From Enorma phocaeensis (GTDB lineage Bacteria; Actinomycetota; Coriobacteriia; Coriobacteriales; Coriobacteriaceae), in the NCBI RefSeq assembly GCF_900186505.1, contig NZ_LT891970.1, positions 168,450 through 232,449 on the forward strand: a stretch of DNA of 64,000 bases, in the 5' to 3' direction. Below the pieces are notes generated by a model. That model did not search any database. It was not told the origin of the DNA and was given only the letters and a program-made list of their open reading frames with translations. Shown here piece after piece: positions 30,761 through 40,240 of this stretch; the stretch's first letter is position 1, and each line of letters opens with the position of its first letter. The position numbers and the translations under genes were made by a program.

Positions 30761-31678
30761 ATGTACAACATGAGAGATACCGGATACGAAACCCTCCCCC
30801 TGATCGAGGCCAGAGGTCTCACCAAGCACTACGATGGCTTCTCCCTGCAGGGCGTCGACCTCACCGTGAGCGAAGGCGAAGTCGTGGGCTTTATCGGTAA
30901 GAACGGAGCCGGTAAATCCACCACCATCAGGGCGCTTCTTGGCCTCTTCCCAACCGACGGCGGTGAGGCGAGCGTGCTCGGCTGCCCGAGCGCGAACCTT
31001 TCGCGAGCATCGGGAGCCGAGCTCAAGGAGCAGATCGGCGTCGTCTTCGACACCCTCTCCCTCCCAGACCATCTACGGATTGCCGATGTCGGTCGTATCT
31101 ATGCGTACGCGTATGGCAACTGGGATGCACGTCGCTTCGCGCGCATGATCGCCGAGCTGGGGCTCGACGCTAAAAAGACCGTGAAGAGCCTCTCACGCGG
31201 CATGGGCATGAAGCTCTCTTTAGCCTGCGCGCTCTGCCATGACGCGCGCCTGCTCATCCTCGACGAGGCTACTGCCGGGCTCGATCCCATGGCGCGCGAT
31301 GAAATCCTGGACGAGCTGCGCGATTTCGTTGCTGCGCCAGGACATGCCATCCTCATCTCGAGCCATATCACCTCGGACCTCGAGCGCATCGCAGATCGCA
31401 TTGTCTGCATCGATGAGGGCAGCATCGTATTCGACCTGCCCAAAGATTCGATCACCGACGAAATGGGCATCGCGCGCTGCCGCGCGGCAGATCTAGAGCG
31501 CATCGCAAACTCCGGCATCATCCCCGATGCTGAGCTGCGCTACCTCCGCCACGACTTCGGTATCGATGTGCTCGTGCCCGATCGCTTCGCTTTCGCGGAG
31601 AACTTCCCCGAGATTCCCGTCGACCGCATGACCATAGACGATTACATGTCCCTCCTCCTGAAAGGCGGTGCTCGGTAA
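30761..31678 (+). CDS. ABC transporter ATP-binding protein
   Basis: A 305-residue ATPase with Walker A GKNGAGKSTTI (about residue 47), signature LSRGMGMKLSLACAL, Walker B LLILDEATAGLDP and H-loop SSHITSDLERI. It is of the group partnered with YhcF-type regulators and ABC-2 permeases. The stop overlaps the start of the permease gene. It probably powers export of a toxic compound that the GntR protein, or the cell envelope, senses. Confidence 0.92.
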   Translation: MYNMRDTGYETLPLIEARGLTKHYDGFSLQGVDLTVSEGEVVGFIGKNGAGKSTTIRALLGLFPTDGGEASVLGCPSANLSRASGAELKEQIGVVFDTLSLPDHLRIADVGRIYAYAYGNWDARRFARMIAELGLDAKKTVKSLSRGMGMKLSLACALCHDARLLILDEATAGLDPMARDEILDELRDFVAAPGHAILISSHITSDLERIADRIVCIDEGSIVFDLPKDSITDEMGIARCRAADLERIANSGIIPDAELRYLRHDFGIDVLVPDRFAFAENFPEIPVDRMTIDDYMSLLLKGGAR

Positions 31679-32403
31679 TGAAAAGCGCCTACTTAATCGA
31701 AATGACTGTGTTCCGCGACTATGCCCGCCAGCTTCTGGGGCTCGGCCTTTTAGTCAGCCTCTGCATCGGCGTGGGAATGCAAACACCGCTCGCCATGCCC
31801 GCGACGCTCACCTGCATGTTCTTCATGATGGCGACGATGGGGCTCGCTGCCTACGATGAGCTCAACCACTGGGGGCTCTTCCGCCTCACGCTGCCGCTTT
31901 CGCGCCGCGACGTGGTGCTCGGTCGCTATGCCGCCATCGTGACGCTGGGCCTCATGGGCATGGTAGTGGGACTTGTCGGCGCACTCATCGCCATCGCTGC
32001 CGTGACCGTCATTGGAGTCCCCGGAGAGGTCGGCCAAGCGTTCTCCTTCGACGCAGAACTGCTGGCACCCATGGCATTCACTACGGTCTTTTGCCTGCTT
32101 ATCGGGTCTATCGTATCAAGCGTCGTGACCCCCATCTACTTCCGCCTAGGACAGACGCGTGCCACCCAGATCCTGCCCACGGTGATCGTGCTGCTATTCG
32201 TGGTACCGGTGGTCATCCTTGGAAACAGCGGCATGCTCGACGGCGGCATTCCAGGCATGGAGCTCCTATCAGCCGCGCTTGAGCTGCTGGAAACGCCGGG
32301 GGGCATGGCCGCAGGCTGCGCGCTCTGCATCGTCGTCTCCGCGCTCGCGCTCGGCGTCTCCGCCGCGATCTCGCTCAAGCTGTACGAGAAGCGAGAGCTG
32401 TAA
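31678..32403 (+). CDS. ABC-2 transporter permease
   Basis: A 241-residue membrane protein with six hydrophobic helices. The cytoplasmic motif after helix 2 (YDELNHWGLFRLTLPLSRRD) is typical of ABC-2 permeases of the GntR-linked class. It is co-translated with the ATPase (one-base overlap, TAATG) and forms the channel of the exporter. It ends in the basic tail LKLYEKREL. Confidence 0.87.
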   Translation: MKSAYLIEMTVFRDYARQLLGLGLLVSLCIGVGMQTPLAMPATLTCMFFMMATMGLAAYDELNHWGLFRLTLPLSRRDVVLGRYAAIVTLGLMGMVVGLVGALIAIAAVTVIGVPGEVGQAFSFDAELLAPMAFTTVFCLLIGSIVSSVVTPIYFRLGQTRATQILPTVIVLLFVVPVVILGNSGMLDGGIPGMELLSAALELLETPGGMAAGCALCIVVSALALGVSAAISLKLYEKREL

Positions 32404-33153
32404 GAGCTCCGCCCCTAAGACATAGCTGGAATGTCCGTTTCCCGCCATCACGATGCTATCTAGGACGATCCGGCGGCAGCGGCACGGGAGTCTGCGCAGC
32501 TTGATTGCGCGCAGGCTCCCATATTGCATACTCCAGCGCGCGACGACAAACCGAAGGCTCCGCACCTGCGCGGGCAATGATGAGTTAGATGGGGCCTCGC
32601 AGCCGGCAAGAAGGCGTTGCCGAAGCCCGAAAACGCCCCTTCTCACTGGGACCGGCCATACACATGTCTCTTGGCGGTGGTCGAAAAGCGAAAACGCGCG
32701 TACACCCGAGATAACTAAAAGAAATTGCCTGCTCATAACAGCGGGCAAGTTTTGCCTACAAACGCCAATCGATTTTTACCACCGCCAAGACGAGCGAACC
32801 GCGCTGCGACCGGCTCGAGAGGACAGCATAGGCCCAAACAGCCCTGCGAGAGCCTCCACAACGAGGTGTAACGTAACCCAGACACCTCGCCTACCATCGC
32901 AAGCGCAATACCCGTCGAGAAGCAGACGCAGAGCAACCCCCTATCGTGGAGCTATCGACACTGCGCTATTCATCTGCGGGCGGCATTTAGCATGAGACTC
33001 GCCTTTCCAAGGCCGCTTCTTGCTAAAAACCGCCCACAGATTTCCGAAAAGAACTCTGGTTAGGGATGTGCGGCGAGTGCAAGAGCGACGACGAAGGCGC
33101 CGCGCCAAGCACTGATGCCGCGCCGGATGCGACGGCGCGTGCCGCGTCAGGCG
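32404..33153. other. Long intergenic region without a credible gene
   Basis: These 750 bp between convergent genes have open frames but none with family resemblance or a ribosome site. A strong hairpin (32486-32520, arms GGGAG..CTGCGC and GCGC..GCTCCC) probably terminates the ABC operon. The rest has lower GC than its neighbours in places and may be decayed sequence. The last 90 bp are tyrS 3' flank. Confidence 0.4.
32486..32520. terminator. Hairpin downstream of ABC permease
   Basis: Arms 32486-32498 and 32506-32520 pair across a short AT-containing loop with two mismatches. There is no U-tract. Confidence 0.5.
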
Positions 33154-34368
33154 CTACGCCAGACGCGCGTACTTGCGCTTGCCCACCTGGAGCACAACGC
33201 CGGCATGTAGGAGCGCCGGGTCGATGTTGTAGCTCTTGGGCGCCACCGGCTTCTGGTCGATCTTCACGCCCCCGCCATCGATAAGGCGACGCGCCTCGGA
33301 GACGCTCGGAGCAAGACCGGCTTCCTTGAGCAGCCCCGCAAGATAGATGAGCCCCTCGGCGTTGGGTGTGAGATCAACCGAAACCTCAGCGATGTCCTCG
33401 GGCAGCTGTGCCTCTTTGAACACGCGGTCGAACTCCGCCTGGGCCTCGTCGCCGGCGCCGGCGCCGTGGTAGGTGTCGCACAGGTCGCGGCCGAGCGCGC
33501 GCTTGAGTTCGTAAGGGTCTGCCGAGCCGTCGGCGAGCGCGGCTTCGATTGCGTCCACCTCGTCCGGGGACTTCGAGCTCGCGAGGCGGTAGTACTTACC
33601 GATCATCTCGTCGGGGATGGACATCGTTTTGCCGAACATATCGGCGGGCTCGTCGGTCAAACCAATGTAGTTGCCGTAGCTCTTGGACATCTTCCTCACG
33701 CCATCGGTACCCTCGAGCAGCGGCATCGTGAGCGCGATCTGGGGCTCCATGTCCATCTTCTCCATGAGCTCGCGTCCGGCAAGCAGGTTGAAGAGCTGGT
33801 CGGTACCGCCCATCTCGACGTCCGCCTTGATCTTCACGGAGTCGAATGCCTGCATAACCGGATAGAGGAACTCATGCAGGGCGATTGGCGTCTGGCTTTG
33901 GTAGCGCTTGGTGAAATCGTCGCGCTCGAGGATGCGCGCCACGGTGAACTTGCTGCAGAGCTCGAGCATGCCCTTGAGGTCGAGCGACAAGATCCAATCG
34001 CCGTTGTGCACGATGGTGGTCTTCTCGGGGTCGAGAATCTTCATGGCTTGGCTCACGTACGTGGCGGCGTTTGCCTCCACCTGCTCCTGCGAGAGCTGCG
34101 GGCGGGTCGAATTCTTACCGGACGGATCGCCGATCATCGCGGTGCCGTTACCGATGATGAGGGTGACCTTGTGACCCAGATCCTGGAACTGGCGCATCTT
34201 ACGCAACGGCACGGCATGACCCAGATGCAGGTCGGGACTGGTGGGGTCCACGCCGAGCTTGATGTTGAGCGGCACGCCGCGCTCGAGCTTCTTTCTCAGG
34301 TCAGCCTCGGGCACGATCTGCGCCGCACCGGAAGTGATGACGCGCATCTGTTCATCGACTGAAAGCAA
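33154..34368 (-). CDS. tyrS: Tyrosyl-tRNA synthetase
   Basis: A 404-residue class I synthetase that charges tRNA-Tyr. The ATP-binding HIGH-type motif is PDLHLGHAVPLRKM (about residue 46). The second is KMSKS in GVRKMSKSYGNYIG (about residue 228). Tyrosine recognition is seen in DVEMGGTDQLFNLLAGR. A C-terminal S4 domain (EARRLIDGGGVKIDQKPVAP) binds tRNA. Spacing matches the TyrZ-like branch. The start is TTG 34368 behind GGAGGACCTACC. A promoter lies at 34438-34466. I found no T-box in the leader. Confidence 0.97.
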   Translation of the reverse strand: MLSVDEQMRVITSGAAQIVPEADLRKKLERGVPLNIKLGVDPTSPDLHLGHAVPLRKMRQFQDLGHKVTLIIGNGTAMIGDPSGKNSTRPQLSQEQVEANAATYVSQAMKILDPEKTTIVHNGDWILSLDLKGMLELCSKFTVARILERDDFTKRYQSQTPIALHEFLYPVMQAFDSVKIKADVEMGGTDQLFNLLAGRELMEKMDMEPQIALTMPLLEGTDGVRKMSKSYGNYIGLTDEPADMFGKTMSIPDEMIGKYYRLASSKSPDEVDAIEAALADGSADPYELKRALGRDLCDTYHGAGAGDEAQAEFDRVFKEAQLPEDIAEVSVDLTPNAEGLIYLAGLLKEAGLAPSVSEARRLIDGGGVKIDQKPVAPKSYNIDPALLHAGVVLQVGKRKYARLA

Positions 34369-34677
34369 GGTAGGTCCTCCTGCTCGAATCTAGCGCCCTC
34401 GCCCAAGACCGGGCGGTGCTGTATTGGCAACTTTTTTAGTTTAGCCGAGTTTCCCGCTTCGACCAAGACCAAGCGAGGGGGGCCGCGCATGCCTCGCCGC
34501 GCATGCTCCGGTTTTTTCGGCAGCACGCGCAAAGCGGCACGCCGCCCCCTCGCAGAGACACCACCACTCGCCACCGCGACGGCGCACTCGCAACTCCATA
34601 GCAGCGCACCGCGGCCCCTCGACATCAGGCGGCCGTATGCACTCAGGCGGCAGCATGCACGCCGATCTGGGCGAGCG
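34369..34677 (-). other. tyrS upstream region
   Basis: These 309 bp contain the tyrS promoter (34438-34466). The part towards the DUF6056 gene holds duplicated CCGCGCATGC words (from 34482) and a CCGG-T6-CGG stretch (34511-34522) that may terminate the upstream gene. No gene and no T-box signature (GGTGG antiterminator box) was seen. Confidence 0.5.
34438..34466 (-). promoter_or_regulatory. Predicted tyrS promoter
   Basis: On the minus strand TTGGTC (34461-34466) and TAAACT (34438-34443) are separated by 17 bp, about 70 bp upstream of the start codon. Confidence 0.5.
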
Positions 34678-36459
34678 TCAGCGCAGGTTGGGGTTGTAGC
34701 CGATCACGGAATCCTTGCCATACCACTGAGCAAGGCGGTAGTTGATGTAGTTATCCATGTTGTCACGGATGTCGCCCATGAAGAGCACCTTGGGACCAGC
34801 TGTGTAGTAGGCGACCTCCACCTGGGACTCCGGTGTCTCTTCGAGGTAGGCGAGCCGCGCCCTCACCTGCTCGTCGTAATCCGCAGCCTCGCCCGAGATG
34901 AGCGATGCGGCAGCCGAGATCGAAGTCAGATCATCGCGATGGCGCTCATCGACGGCAAGGGCCGCAAGCACAAGAACGAGCGTCAGGGCCACCGCCCCAA
35001 AGTAGGCACCGAGCACACGCGCTGGATGCGGCGCCGACGCCGACTGGCTCGTCTCACGCTTCAATACCAGATCCGCATACGCGGCGCCGAGGGGCGCGCC
35101 ATCCTCGGCGCGCGCAACGCCATGCAGGCGCTCCCATCTGCGCGCAGCCCACCCCACAAGCCAGCCCGCACATAGCATAGCCGCCATGACGAACAGGTCG
35201 TAGCGGATATTCTGCACCCGCCCGGGGCCAACGTTTCCCATCGAGAAGAAGGTCGGCGTGAAGCTCGCCATGAAGAGCGCAAGCATGACGAGCACGGGCA
35301 AAGCGGGTAGGCGATACGAGCACGTGTTTCGCCGAGCGAGTCGCCAGAACACGGGAACGGTGAGCAGAAGCGCGACTACAAGCAAACCGTTTATCCAGAG
35401 CAAGGAGTACTCGAATCCCGCAAGGGCGCTCCGCGCCATCGTGCCCACCACGCCCGCGCCATCACCGGGGAACTGCGTCACCTGGCGCTCAGCGTTGCCC
35501 GGAGCCGCCATGGAGCACGCGAAACCGCAAACCAGGATCGCGAGCGCCGGCACGAGCGCCAACGCGCGGGTGCGCACGCGCACGATGCCTGCCACCGTCA
35601 CAGCGAGCAAGGCGAGAACGCAGACGATACCCGTCACGAAGTTGCCGCCCGCCACCACGAACGCGAGCGCGCAAAGCACTAGCGTCCGCACAGCCGTACC
35701 GCCCGCGGTAAGCGGCCCGCGCCGGGTACGGCCACGCAGGAGCCGGACCACCAAGCCTGCACCGAAGAGCATCAAGGAGTGGTAGAAGGTGTAGTAGATC
35801 GCTGAGTTGTACCACCAGAACGCCTCGACGGGGCTCGGCACGAGCTGCGTCTGCAAAAACAGCACCAGACAGGTGAGAACGAGCCACGAGCTGCGGTCGC
35901 CGCCTGCGACATCGCGCACCGCCACGCCCACAGCATAGCCCGTTGCGAGCACGAGCGCCGCTATGATGAAAACCGCTCCCAGCCCGTAAAGCGATTCGCT
36001 GAACACCCCGGGCTGCAGCGACATGAGAAAGATCGCGGAGTAGGTTCCCTGCCAGCTTTCGAACGTATCGAGCGTCTGCTGCAGCGCAGCCGCCACGGCG
36101 CCCGAGGGCCCCTCGCCTGCCTCGAGCGCGAGGTGGGCGTCCACACCGTAATGCCAGTCGTCGGCGTAGCTATGGTCGAAGGCGGAGATCGCCACCATGA
36201 CGCCTAAGGCGAGCGCAACAATGATGCAGAGCACCACGGAGAGCACGCACACGGGGTCGGCGCGGCGGCTGCCGAGCTCGCGGTGCGCGGAACCCACTTC
36301 ATCGGCAGCCGGGGCGTTCCGTGAAAGATCTTGCCCTCGAGCGCCGGCAGAGCGCGCAGGCGCGAAATGGGCGGCGACATGATCGGCAGCGGGTTGCGAG
36401 GAATCGGCGGCACGCGCAGCGGGGGTGTGTTGCGTCTCGGTCTCCACATAGGCTCCCAT
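34678..36459 (-). CDS. DUF6056 family multi-pass membrane protein
   Basis: A 593-residue protein with a long N-terminal cytoplasmic region (about 65 residues, Ala/Arg-rich) and then 12 or so membrane helices. After the first helix comes DHSYADDWHYGVDAHL; an Asp-rich first loop is typical of GT-C-like glycosyltransferases and of DUF6056. The second loop has FESWQGTYSAIFLMSLQP. It is probably an envelope polysaccharide enzyme using lipid-linked sugars; that role is inferred from fold class. It lies divergent from the penicillin-binding protein gene. Confidence 0.8.
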   Translation of the reverse strand: MGAYVETETQHTPAARAADSSQPAADHVAAHFAPARSAGARGQDLSRNAPAADEVGSAHRELGSRRADPVCVLSVVLCIIVALALGVMVAISAFDHSYADDWHYGVDAHLALEAGEGPSGAVAAALQQTLDTFESWQGTYSAIFLMSLQPGVFSESLYGLGAVFIIAALVLATGYAVGVAVRDVAGGDRSSWLVLTCLVLFLQTQLVPSPVEAFWWYNSAIYYTFYHSLMLFGAGLVVRLLRGRTRRGPLTAGGTAVRTLVLCALAFVVAGGNFVTGIVCVLALLAVTVAGIVRVRTRALALVPALAILVCGFACSMAAPGNAERQVTQFPGDGAGVVGTMARSALAGFEYSLLWINGLLVVALLLTVPVFWRLARRNTCSYRLPALPVLVMLALFMASFTPTFFSMGNVGPGRVQNIRYDLFVMAAMLCAGWLVGWAARRWERLHGVARAEDGAPLGAAYADLVLKRETSQSASAPHPARVLGAYFGAVALTLVLVLAALAVDERHRDDLTSISAAASLISGEAADYDEQVRARLAYLEETPESQVEVAYYTAGPKVLFMGDIRDNMDNYINYRLAQWYGKDSVIGYNPNLR

Positions 36460-36618
36460 CGGCAGCCCGCACGGTAGGTATGCAGCGGGTCTGGAATTTA
36501 CTCAGAACAAGGATACACAACACGTATAGACCATATGTTGCGGTATTGTGAGAGCATGTATGTTTGACGACCCGGTAAGCCGCAATCGGGCGGCTACCCA
36601 CCTAATCAGGAGGTCTTC

Positions 36619-38796
36619 ATGGGCCCACGTCAGCGCAATATGCGTTCGCGCGCTAAGACGCACGCCACATCGATGATCGTCGCCTCGGTCTTCGGTTTTT
36701 TGCTCCTCACCGGCATCGCGTTCGGTGTGGGCATGATCGGAGTCGTCGAGACCTGGCTGCAGGACCTGCCCGACTATGAGAACGCGGACCTGTATCTCGC
36801 CAGCGAACCCACCGTCGTCCTCGACGCCGATGGCAACGAGATCGCGAGCTTCTACACGCAGAACCGCACCACCATCACGATCGACCAGGTGTCCGAATAC
36901 GTCCTCGAGGGCACAGTCGCCACGGAGGACGAGCGCTTCTACGAGCACAACGGCGTCGACATCGTCGGTATCATGCGCGCCGCGATGGTGCAGCTCACGG
37001 GAGGCTCCGAGGGAGCGTCCACCATCACCCAGCAGCTCGTCCGCAACACGATCCTCTCCGATGAGCAGTTCGACATCACCCTCGAGCGCAAGGTGCGCGA
37101 AGCCTACCTTGCCCTCAAGGTCGAGGAGATCTACTCCAAGGATGAGATCTTGATGATGTACCTCAACACCATCTACTACGGGCATGGCGCCTATGGCATC
37201 GAGGCCGCATCGCAAACCTACTTCTCGAAGAGCGCCGCGGACCTCACTCTCGCCGAGGCCGCACTGCTCATCGGTCTCCCCAACGCTCCTTCGCAATACG
37301 ATCCCACGGTCAATCCCGACCTCGCGGTCCAGCGCCGCAACACGGTACTCGATCGCATGCTCTCCAATGGCTGCATCTCGCAGGAGGAGCACGATGCCGC
37401 TCAGGCAGCCCCCCTGGAGCTGAACGTCACCGAGATGTCTGATACCGGCGTCAACATCAACGCCTATCCGTATTTTGTCGATTACGTGCGTTCGCTGCTT
37501 GAGGACGAGTTCGGCTACGACCAGATCTTCTCCGGCGGTCTTACCGTGCACACCACCATCGACCCGGACGCGCAGCAAGCAGCCGAGACCGCTGTCACCG
37601 AGCGCTTGGCCGTCTACGACGAGCCCGACCTCGATGCCGGCATGACCATCATCGACAACGAGACCGGTGCGATCGTCGCTATGGTTGGCGGCAAGGACTA
37701 CTACGCCGACTCGAACCACATCAACCACGCGACAGCGCAGCGCCAGACCGGCTCCGCTTTCAAGGCCTTCACGCTCGCAACCGCCATCGACCAGGGCATG
37801 AACCCCGACATCACCATCAATTGCGGTTCGCCTATGGAGTTCGACGACGGCACCTACCGCGTGGAGAACTACGGCAACCACAACTACGGATACATCTCCC
37901 TGGCGCGCGCCACCGAGGTCTCGTCCAACACCGGCTACGTGCAAGTTGCCAAGGCGGTGGGCGTCCAGAATGTCGTCGACATGTGCCATAACCTCGGCAT
38001 TGAAGACCATATGAACGCCTACTCGTCGCTCACGCTCGGCACGCAGTCGCTCTCTACCCTCCAGATGGCCGAGGCATACTCGACCCTCGCCACGGGCGGA
38101 ATCCACCGTGATGCCATCGCCATCACCTCTATCGAAAACCGTGATGGAGAGACCATCTACGAAGCCGAGGACACCTCTGAGCGCGTGCTCGACGCAGACG
38201 TCGCCTCGACGGTGACGGATATTCTTCAGGGAGTCGTCTCCCGCGGTACCGCAACGACCGCCCGTCTCTCGGTAAATCAGCCGTTCGCTGGCAAGACCGG
38301 TACCACCGACCTTCCGTCCGACCTGTGGTTCTGCGGTTACACTCCGCAGTACTCCCTTGCCGTGTGGTGCGGCCACAGCGGTGGCTCCACCCGCATCACC
38401 GTCTGGGGGCGCCAGGCCACTACGGCAGACCTGCCCCTGCCCATGGCGCGCGACACGCTGAACGCGCTTCTCGAGGGCGTGGAGCGCGAGGAGTTCCCCG
38501 AGGGCGGCACTCCCACCTACAAGGATAACGACGTCTGGGAAGTCGACGGCGAGCCGTTGGAGAACAGGCATCCCGAGACTGAGGAACCCGAGACCGAGGA
38601 GACGCCAACCACCGAGGAACCGGCGACCGACCCCACCTCACCCGTAACCTCGCCTACCCCCACTACACCGCCCCCGGAGTCGACCACGACCGACCCGAAC
38701 CCGCCCTCAGATACGTCCACGACCAACCCGAACCCGCCTTCAAGTACTGGTGACCCCAGCGGTTCCAACGACGGCAACGCAAGCGTTTCCCCATAA
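36619..38796 (+). CDS. Class A penicillin-binding protein (PBP1A-like)
   Basis: A 725-residue bifunctional peptidoglycan synthase. It has an N-terminal anchor (TSMIVASVFGFLLLTGIAFG), a GT51 transglycosylase domain with catalytic EDERFYEHNGVD and GASTITQQLVRN, and a transpeptidase domain. The serine motif is SAFK in RQTGSAFKAF (about residue 378), the SxN motif is SSN (about 434), and the KTG motif is KTGTT (about 558). The last 75 residues are a Glu/Thr/Pro-rich low-complexity tail that probably spans the wall. The ribosome site is CAGGAGGT. It polymerises and crosslinks glycan strands. Confidence 0.95.
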   Translation: MGPRQRNMRSRAKTHATSMIVASVFGFLLLTGIAFGVGMIGVVETWLQDLPDYENADLYLASEPTVVLDADGNEIASFYTQNRTTITIDQVSEYVLEGTVATEDERFYEHNGVDIVGIMRAAMVQLTGGSEGASTITQQLVRNTILSDEQFDITLERKVREAYLALKVEEIYSKDEILMMYLNTIYYGHGAYGIEAASQTYFSKSAADLTLAEAALLIGLPNAPSQYDPTVNPDLAVQRRNTVLDRMLSNGCISQEEHDAAQAAPLELNVTEMSDTGVNINAYPYFVDYVRSLLEDEFGYDQIFSGGLTVHTTIDPDAQQAAETAVTERLAVYDEPDLDAGMTIIDNETGAIVAMVGGKDYYADSNHINHATAQRQTGSAFKAFTLATAIDQGMNPDITINCGSPMEFDDGTYRVENYGNHNYGYISLARATEVSSNTGYVQVAKAVGVQNVVDMCHNLGIEDHMNAYSSLTLGTQSLSTLQMAEAYSTLATGGIHRDAIAITSIENRDGETIYEAEDTSERVLDADVASTVTDILQGVVSRGTATTARLSVNQPFAGKTGTTDLPSDLWFCGYTPQYSLAVWCGHSGGSTRITVWGRQATTADLPLPMARDTLNALLEGVEREEFPEGGTPTYKDNDVWEVDGEPLENRHPETEEPETEETPTTEEPATDPTSPVTSPTPTTPPPESTTTDPNPPSDTSTTNPNPPSSTGDPSGSNDGNASVSP

Positions 38797-38880
38797 TGAC
38801 GCCGGAAGCAGTGCCTGAAAACGCCGTGTGCGGGGCGTGCTTCCAAGCAGCAGAGGTTCTGCATAATCGATGCAGAAAGG

Positions 38881-38910
38881 AAAGGCCATCGGCACAAGCC
38901 GGTGGCCTTT
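38881..38910 (+). terminator. Terminator of PBP gene
   Basis: AAAGGCCATCGGC (38881-38893) pairs with GCCGGTGGCCTTT (38898-38910) across ACAA; CTCTC follows. Confidence 0.75.
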
Positions 38911-39476
38911 CTCTCACCGGGCCACTTTCCCCGGTGTCCGTCTCTTACCAGCGGACCCTAAAGTGGCGGGTACCAGCTAAGGAGACGTTCGCCGATGGGA
39001 CCCTCGCCACCGGCCATGTCACTTCCATGCGGTATTCCAGTAACGATATGCCTCATCTATCTGGAGGAGCAATCGTTCGGGCATCACGCTGCGACCTTTC
39101 GCCTTATCCGCCCAGCATCGCAACGACTAGATCCATCCCCACCCCGGGCTTCTAGACCGCAATGCGCCCCTCGGAGCATCCGCAATCTCACGCATTACGC
39201 GCTTATATACTCATATCGCAACTATTCTGCATTATAGAAAAGATCAATCGTAATAATTCATCATTCTGTTTCTATCTCGTATGATTAATGCATATTTGCA
39301 ATACGCATCGTAAATTATATTAATTTCTATCATCTTAATCGTAGGAATAGTTCATTTTATAAAGTGTTATCGTAATATTTATGTATATTATTTCAATATT
39401 CTGCTATAAGTTTACGATGAGCATTTTCAGATTGCATTTTTCTTACGATATCCTCTGTTGCCATTCTATAGCCGGA

Positions 39477-39575
39477 CGGTGCAGCTGAGAATGTTGTCCT
39501 TGCACCGCCATAATGTAGCAGAGCCGCTTCCTTGGCTGGGAGCCTTCACGCACTAGGAAGGTGGCCGGCATTCGG
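39477..39575 (+). ncRNA. Candidate structured RNA upstream of argR 3' end
   Basis: CGGTGCA (39477-39483) pairs with TGCACCG (39501-39507). GCCGCTTCCT (39523-39532) pairs with AGGAAGGTGGC (39555-39565) around an inner GGCT-GGG-AGCC hairpin (39534-39544). A TATAGC -10-like box (39467-39472) with TTACGA 18 bp upstream could drive it. No known RNA class was recognised; it could simply be the argR terminator region. Confidence 0.3.
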
Positions 39576-39602
39576 TTGTTCGGTATCGTAATAACCAAGC
39601 CC

Positions 39603-40040
39603 TTAGCTGCGCGGGTCGCAGAGCTTGGAAATAATCTGCTCTAGGTGAGCACCGTCCTCATCGGTCCGGGTGATGACAAGAATCGTATCGTTACCAGCAA
39701 GCGATCCCAGAACCTCCGGAAGCTCAGCTGCGTCGATGGCGGCAGCGATACCGGACGCGGTACCCGGCTGCGCCTTCACGATAACCAAGTTTCCCGCGTG
39801 CACGACCTCGATCACCAACTCGGAAACCATTCGCTGCAGGTGGAGGTCCTCAGCGAGTACATAGACCCCCTCGGGAAGCTTGCGAAGGCCCATGTCGGCG
39901 ATGTCGCGCGAGACGGTCGCCTGCGTGCAGTCGTATCCCTGTTTCTTGAGCTCTTCGACGAGCACGCGTTGGGTGCGGACGTTCTTGTTGCGCACGATCT
40001 CCCTGATCGCGTCCTGACGACCGTTCCGCTTCTTAGCCAT
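39603..40040 (-). CDS. argR: Arginine repressor
   Basis: A 145-residue ArgR. The N-terminal winged helix (REIVRNKNVRTQRVLVEELK, then QATVSRDIADMGLRKL) binds ARG boxes. The C-terminal hexamerisation and arginine-binding domain shows QPGTASGIAAAIDAA and GNDTILVITRTDE. It controls arginine biosynthesis and catabolism; no arg operon is adjacent. ATG 40040 has GGGAGCG upstream. A TATGAATAAT word at about 40117 could be half of an autoregulatory ARG box. Confidence 0.93.
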   Translation of the reverse strand: MAKKRNGRQDAIREIVRNKNVRTQRVLVEELKKQGYDCTQATVSRDIADMGLRKLPEGVYVLAEDLHLQRMVSELVIEVVHAGNLVIVKAQPGTASGIAAAIDAAELPEVLGSLAGNDTILVITRTDEDGAHLEQIISKLCDPRS

Positions 40041-40240
40041 AACGCGCTCCCATCGTATATCCCAGACGACGCCGAGTAACTTCAAATTGCATAACGAGCC
40101 TATAGAAAGGCGCACTTATGAATAATATCGCGTTACGGAACCACGTAAACGTCCGTTAACAAACTGATGAGCCGAATGGGCGAAAAAAGCCCGCAGGCGA
40201 ACAGACCTTAGTCCCTGGCGGCACCGACGCAGGTTCCGCT

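Larger units (their letters stand above)
38797..39602. other. Intergenic region with terminator, AT-rich island and possible RNA
   Basis: These 806 bp lie between the PBP and argR genes, which converge. It holds a terminator (38881-38910), a GC-rich stretch, an AT-rich island from about 39190 to 39470 and two hairpins (39477-39565). I see no supportable protein gene. TCGTA/TACGA words recur at about 39248, 39309, 39341, 39370, 39412, 39447 and 39587. Confidence 0.55.

Noticed and set aside
34369..34677. Possible T-box riboswitch upstream of tyrS.
   Set aside because: No antiterminator box (GGTGG-type) or specifier loop could be found on the minus strand; only a promoter and GC-rich repeats are visible.
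36502..38571. A 689-codon open frame antisense to the penicillin-binding protein gene.
   Set aside because: It mirrors the codon pattern of the real gene, has no ribosome site and no protein motif; a high-GC shadow.
39370..39400. ATGTATATTAT in the AT-rich island resembles the centre of the E. coli dif site.
   Set aside because: Only the AT-rich centre matches; the XerC arm does not. Such a match is expected by chance in AT-rich DNA, and the position beside core genes does not suggest the terminus.
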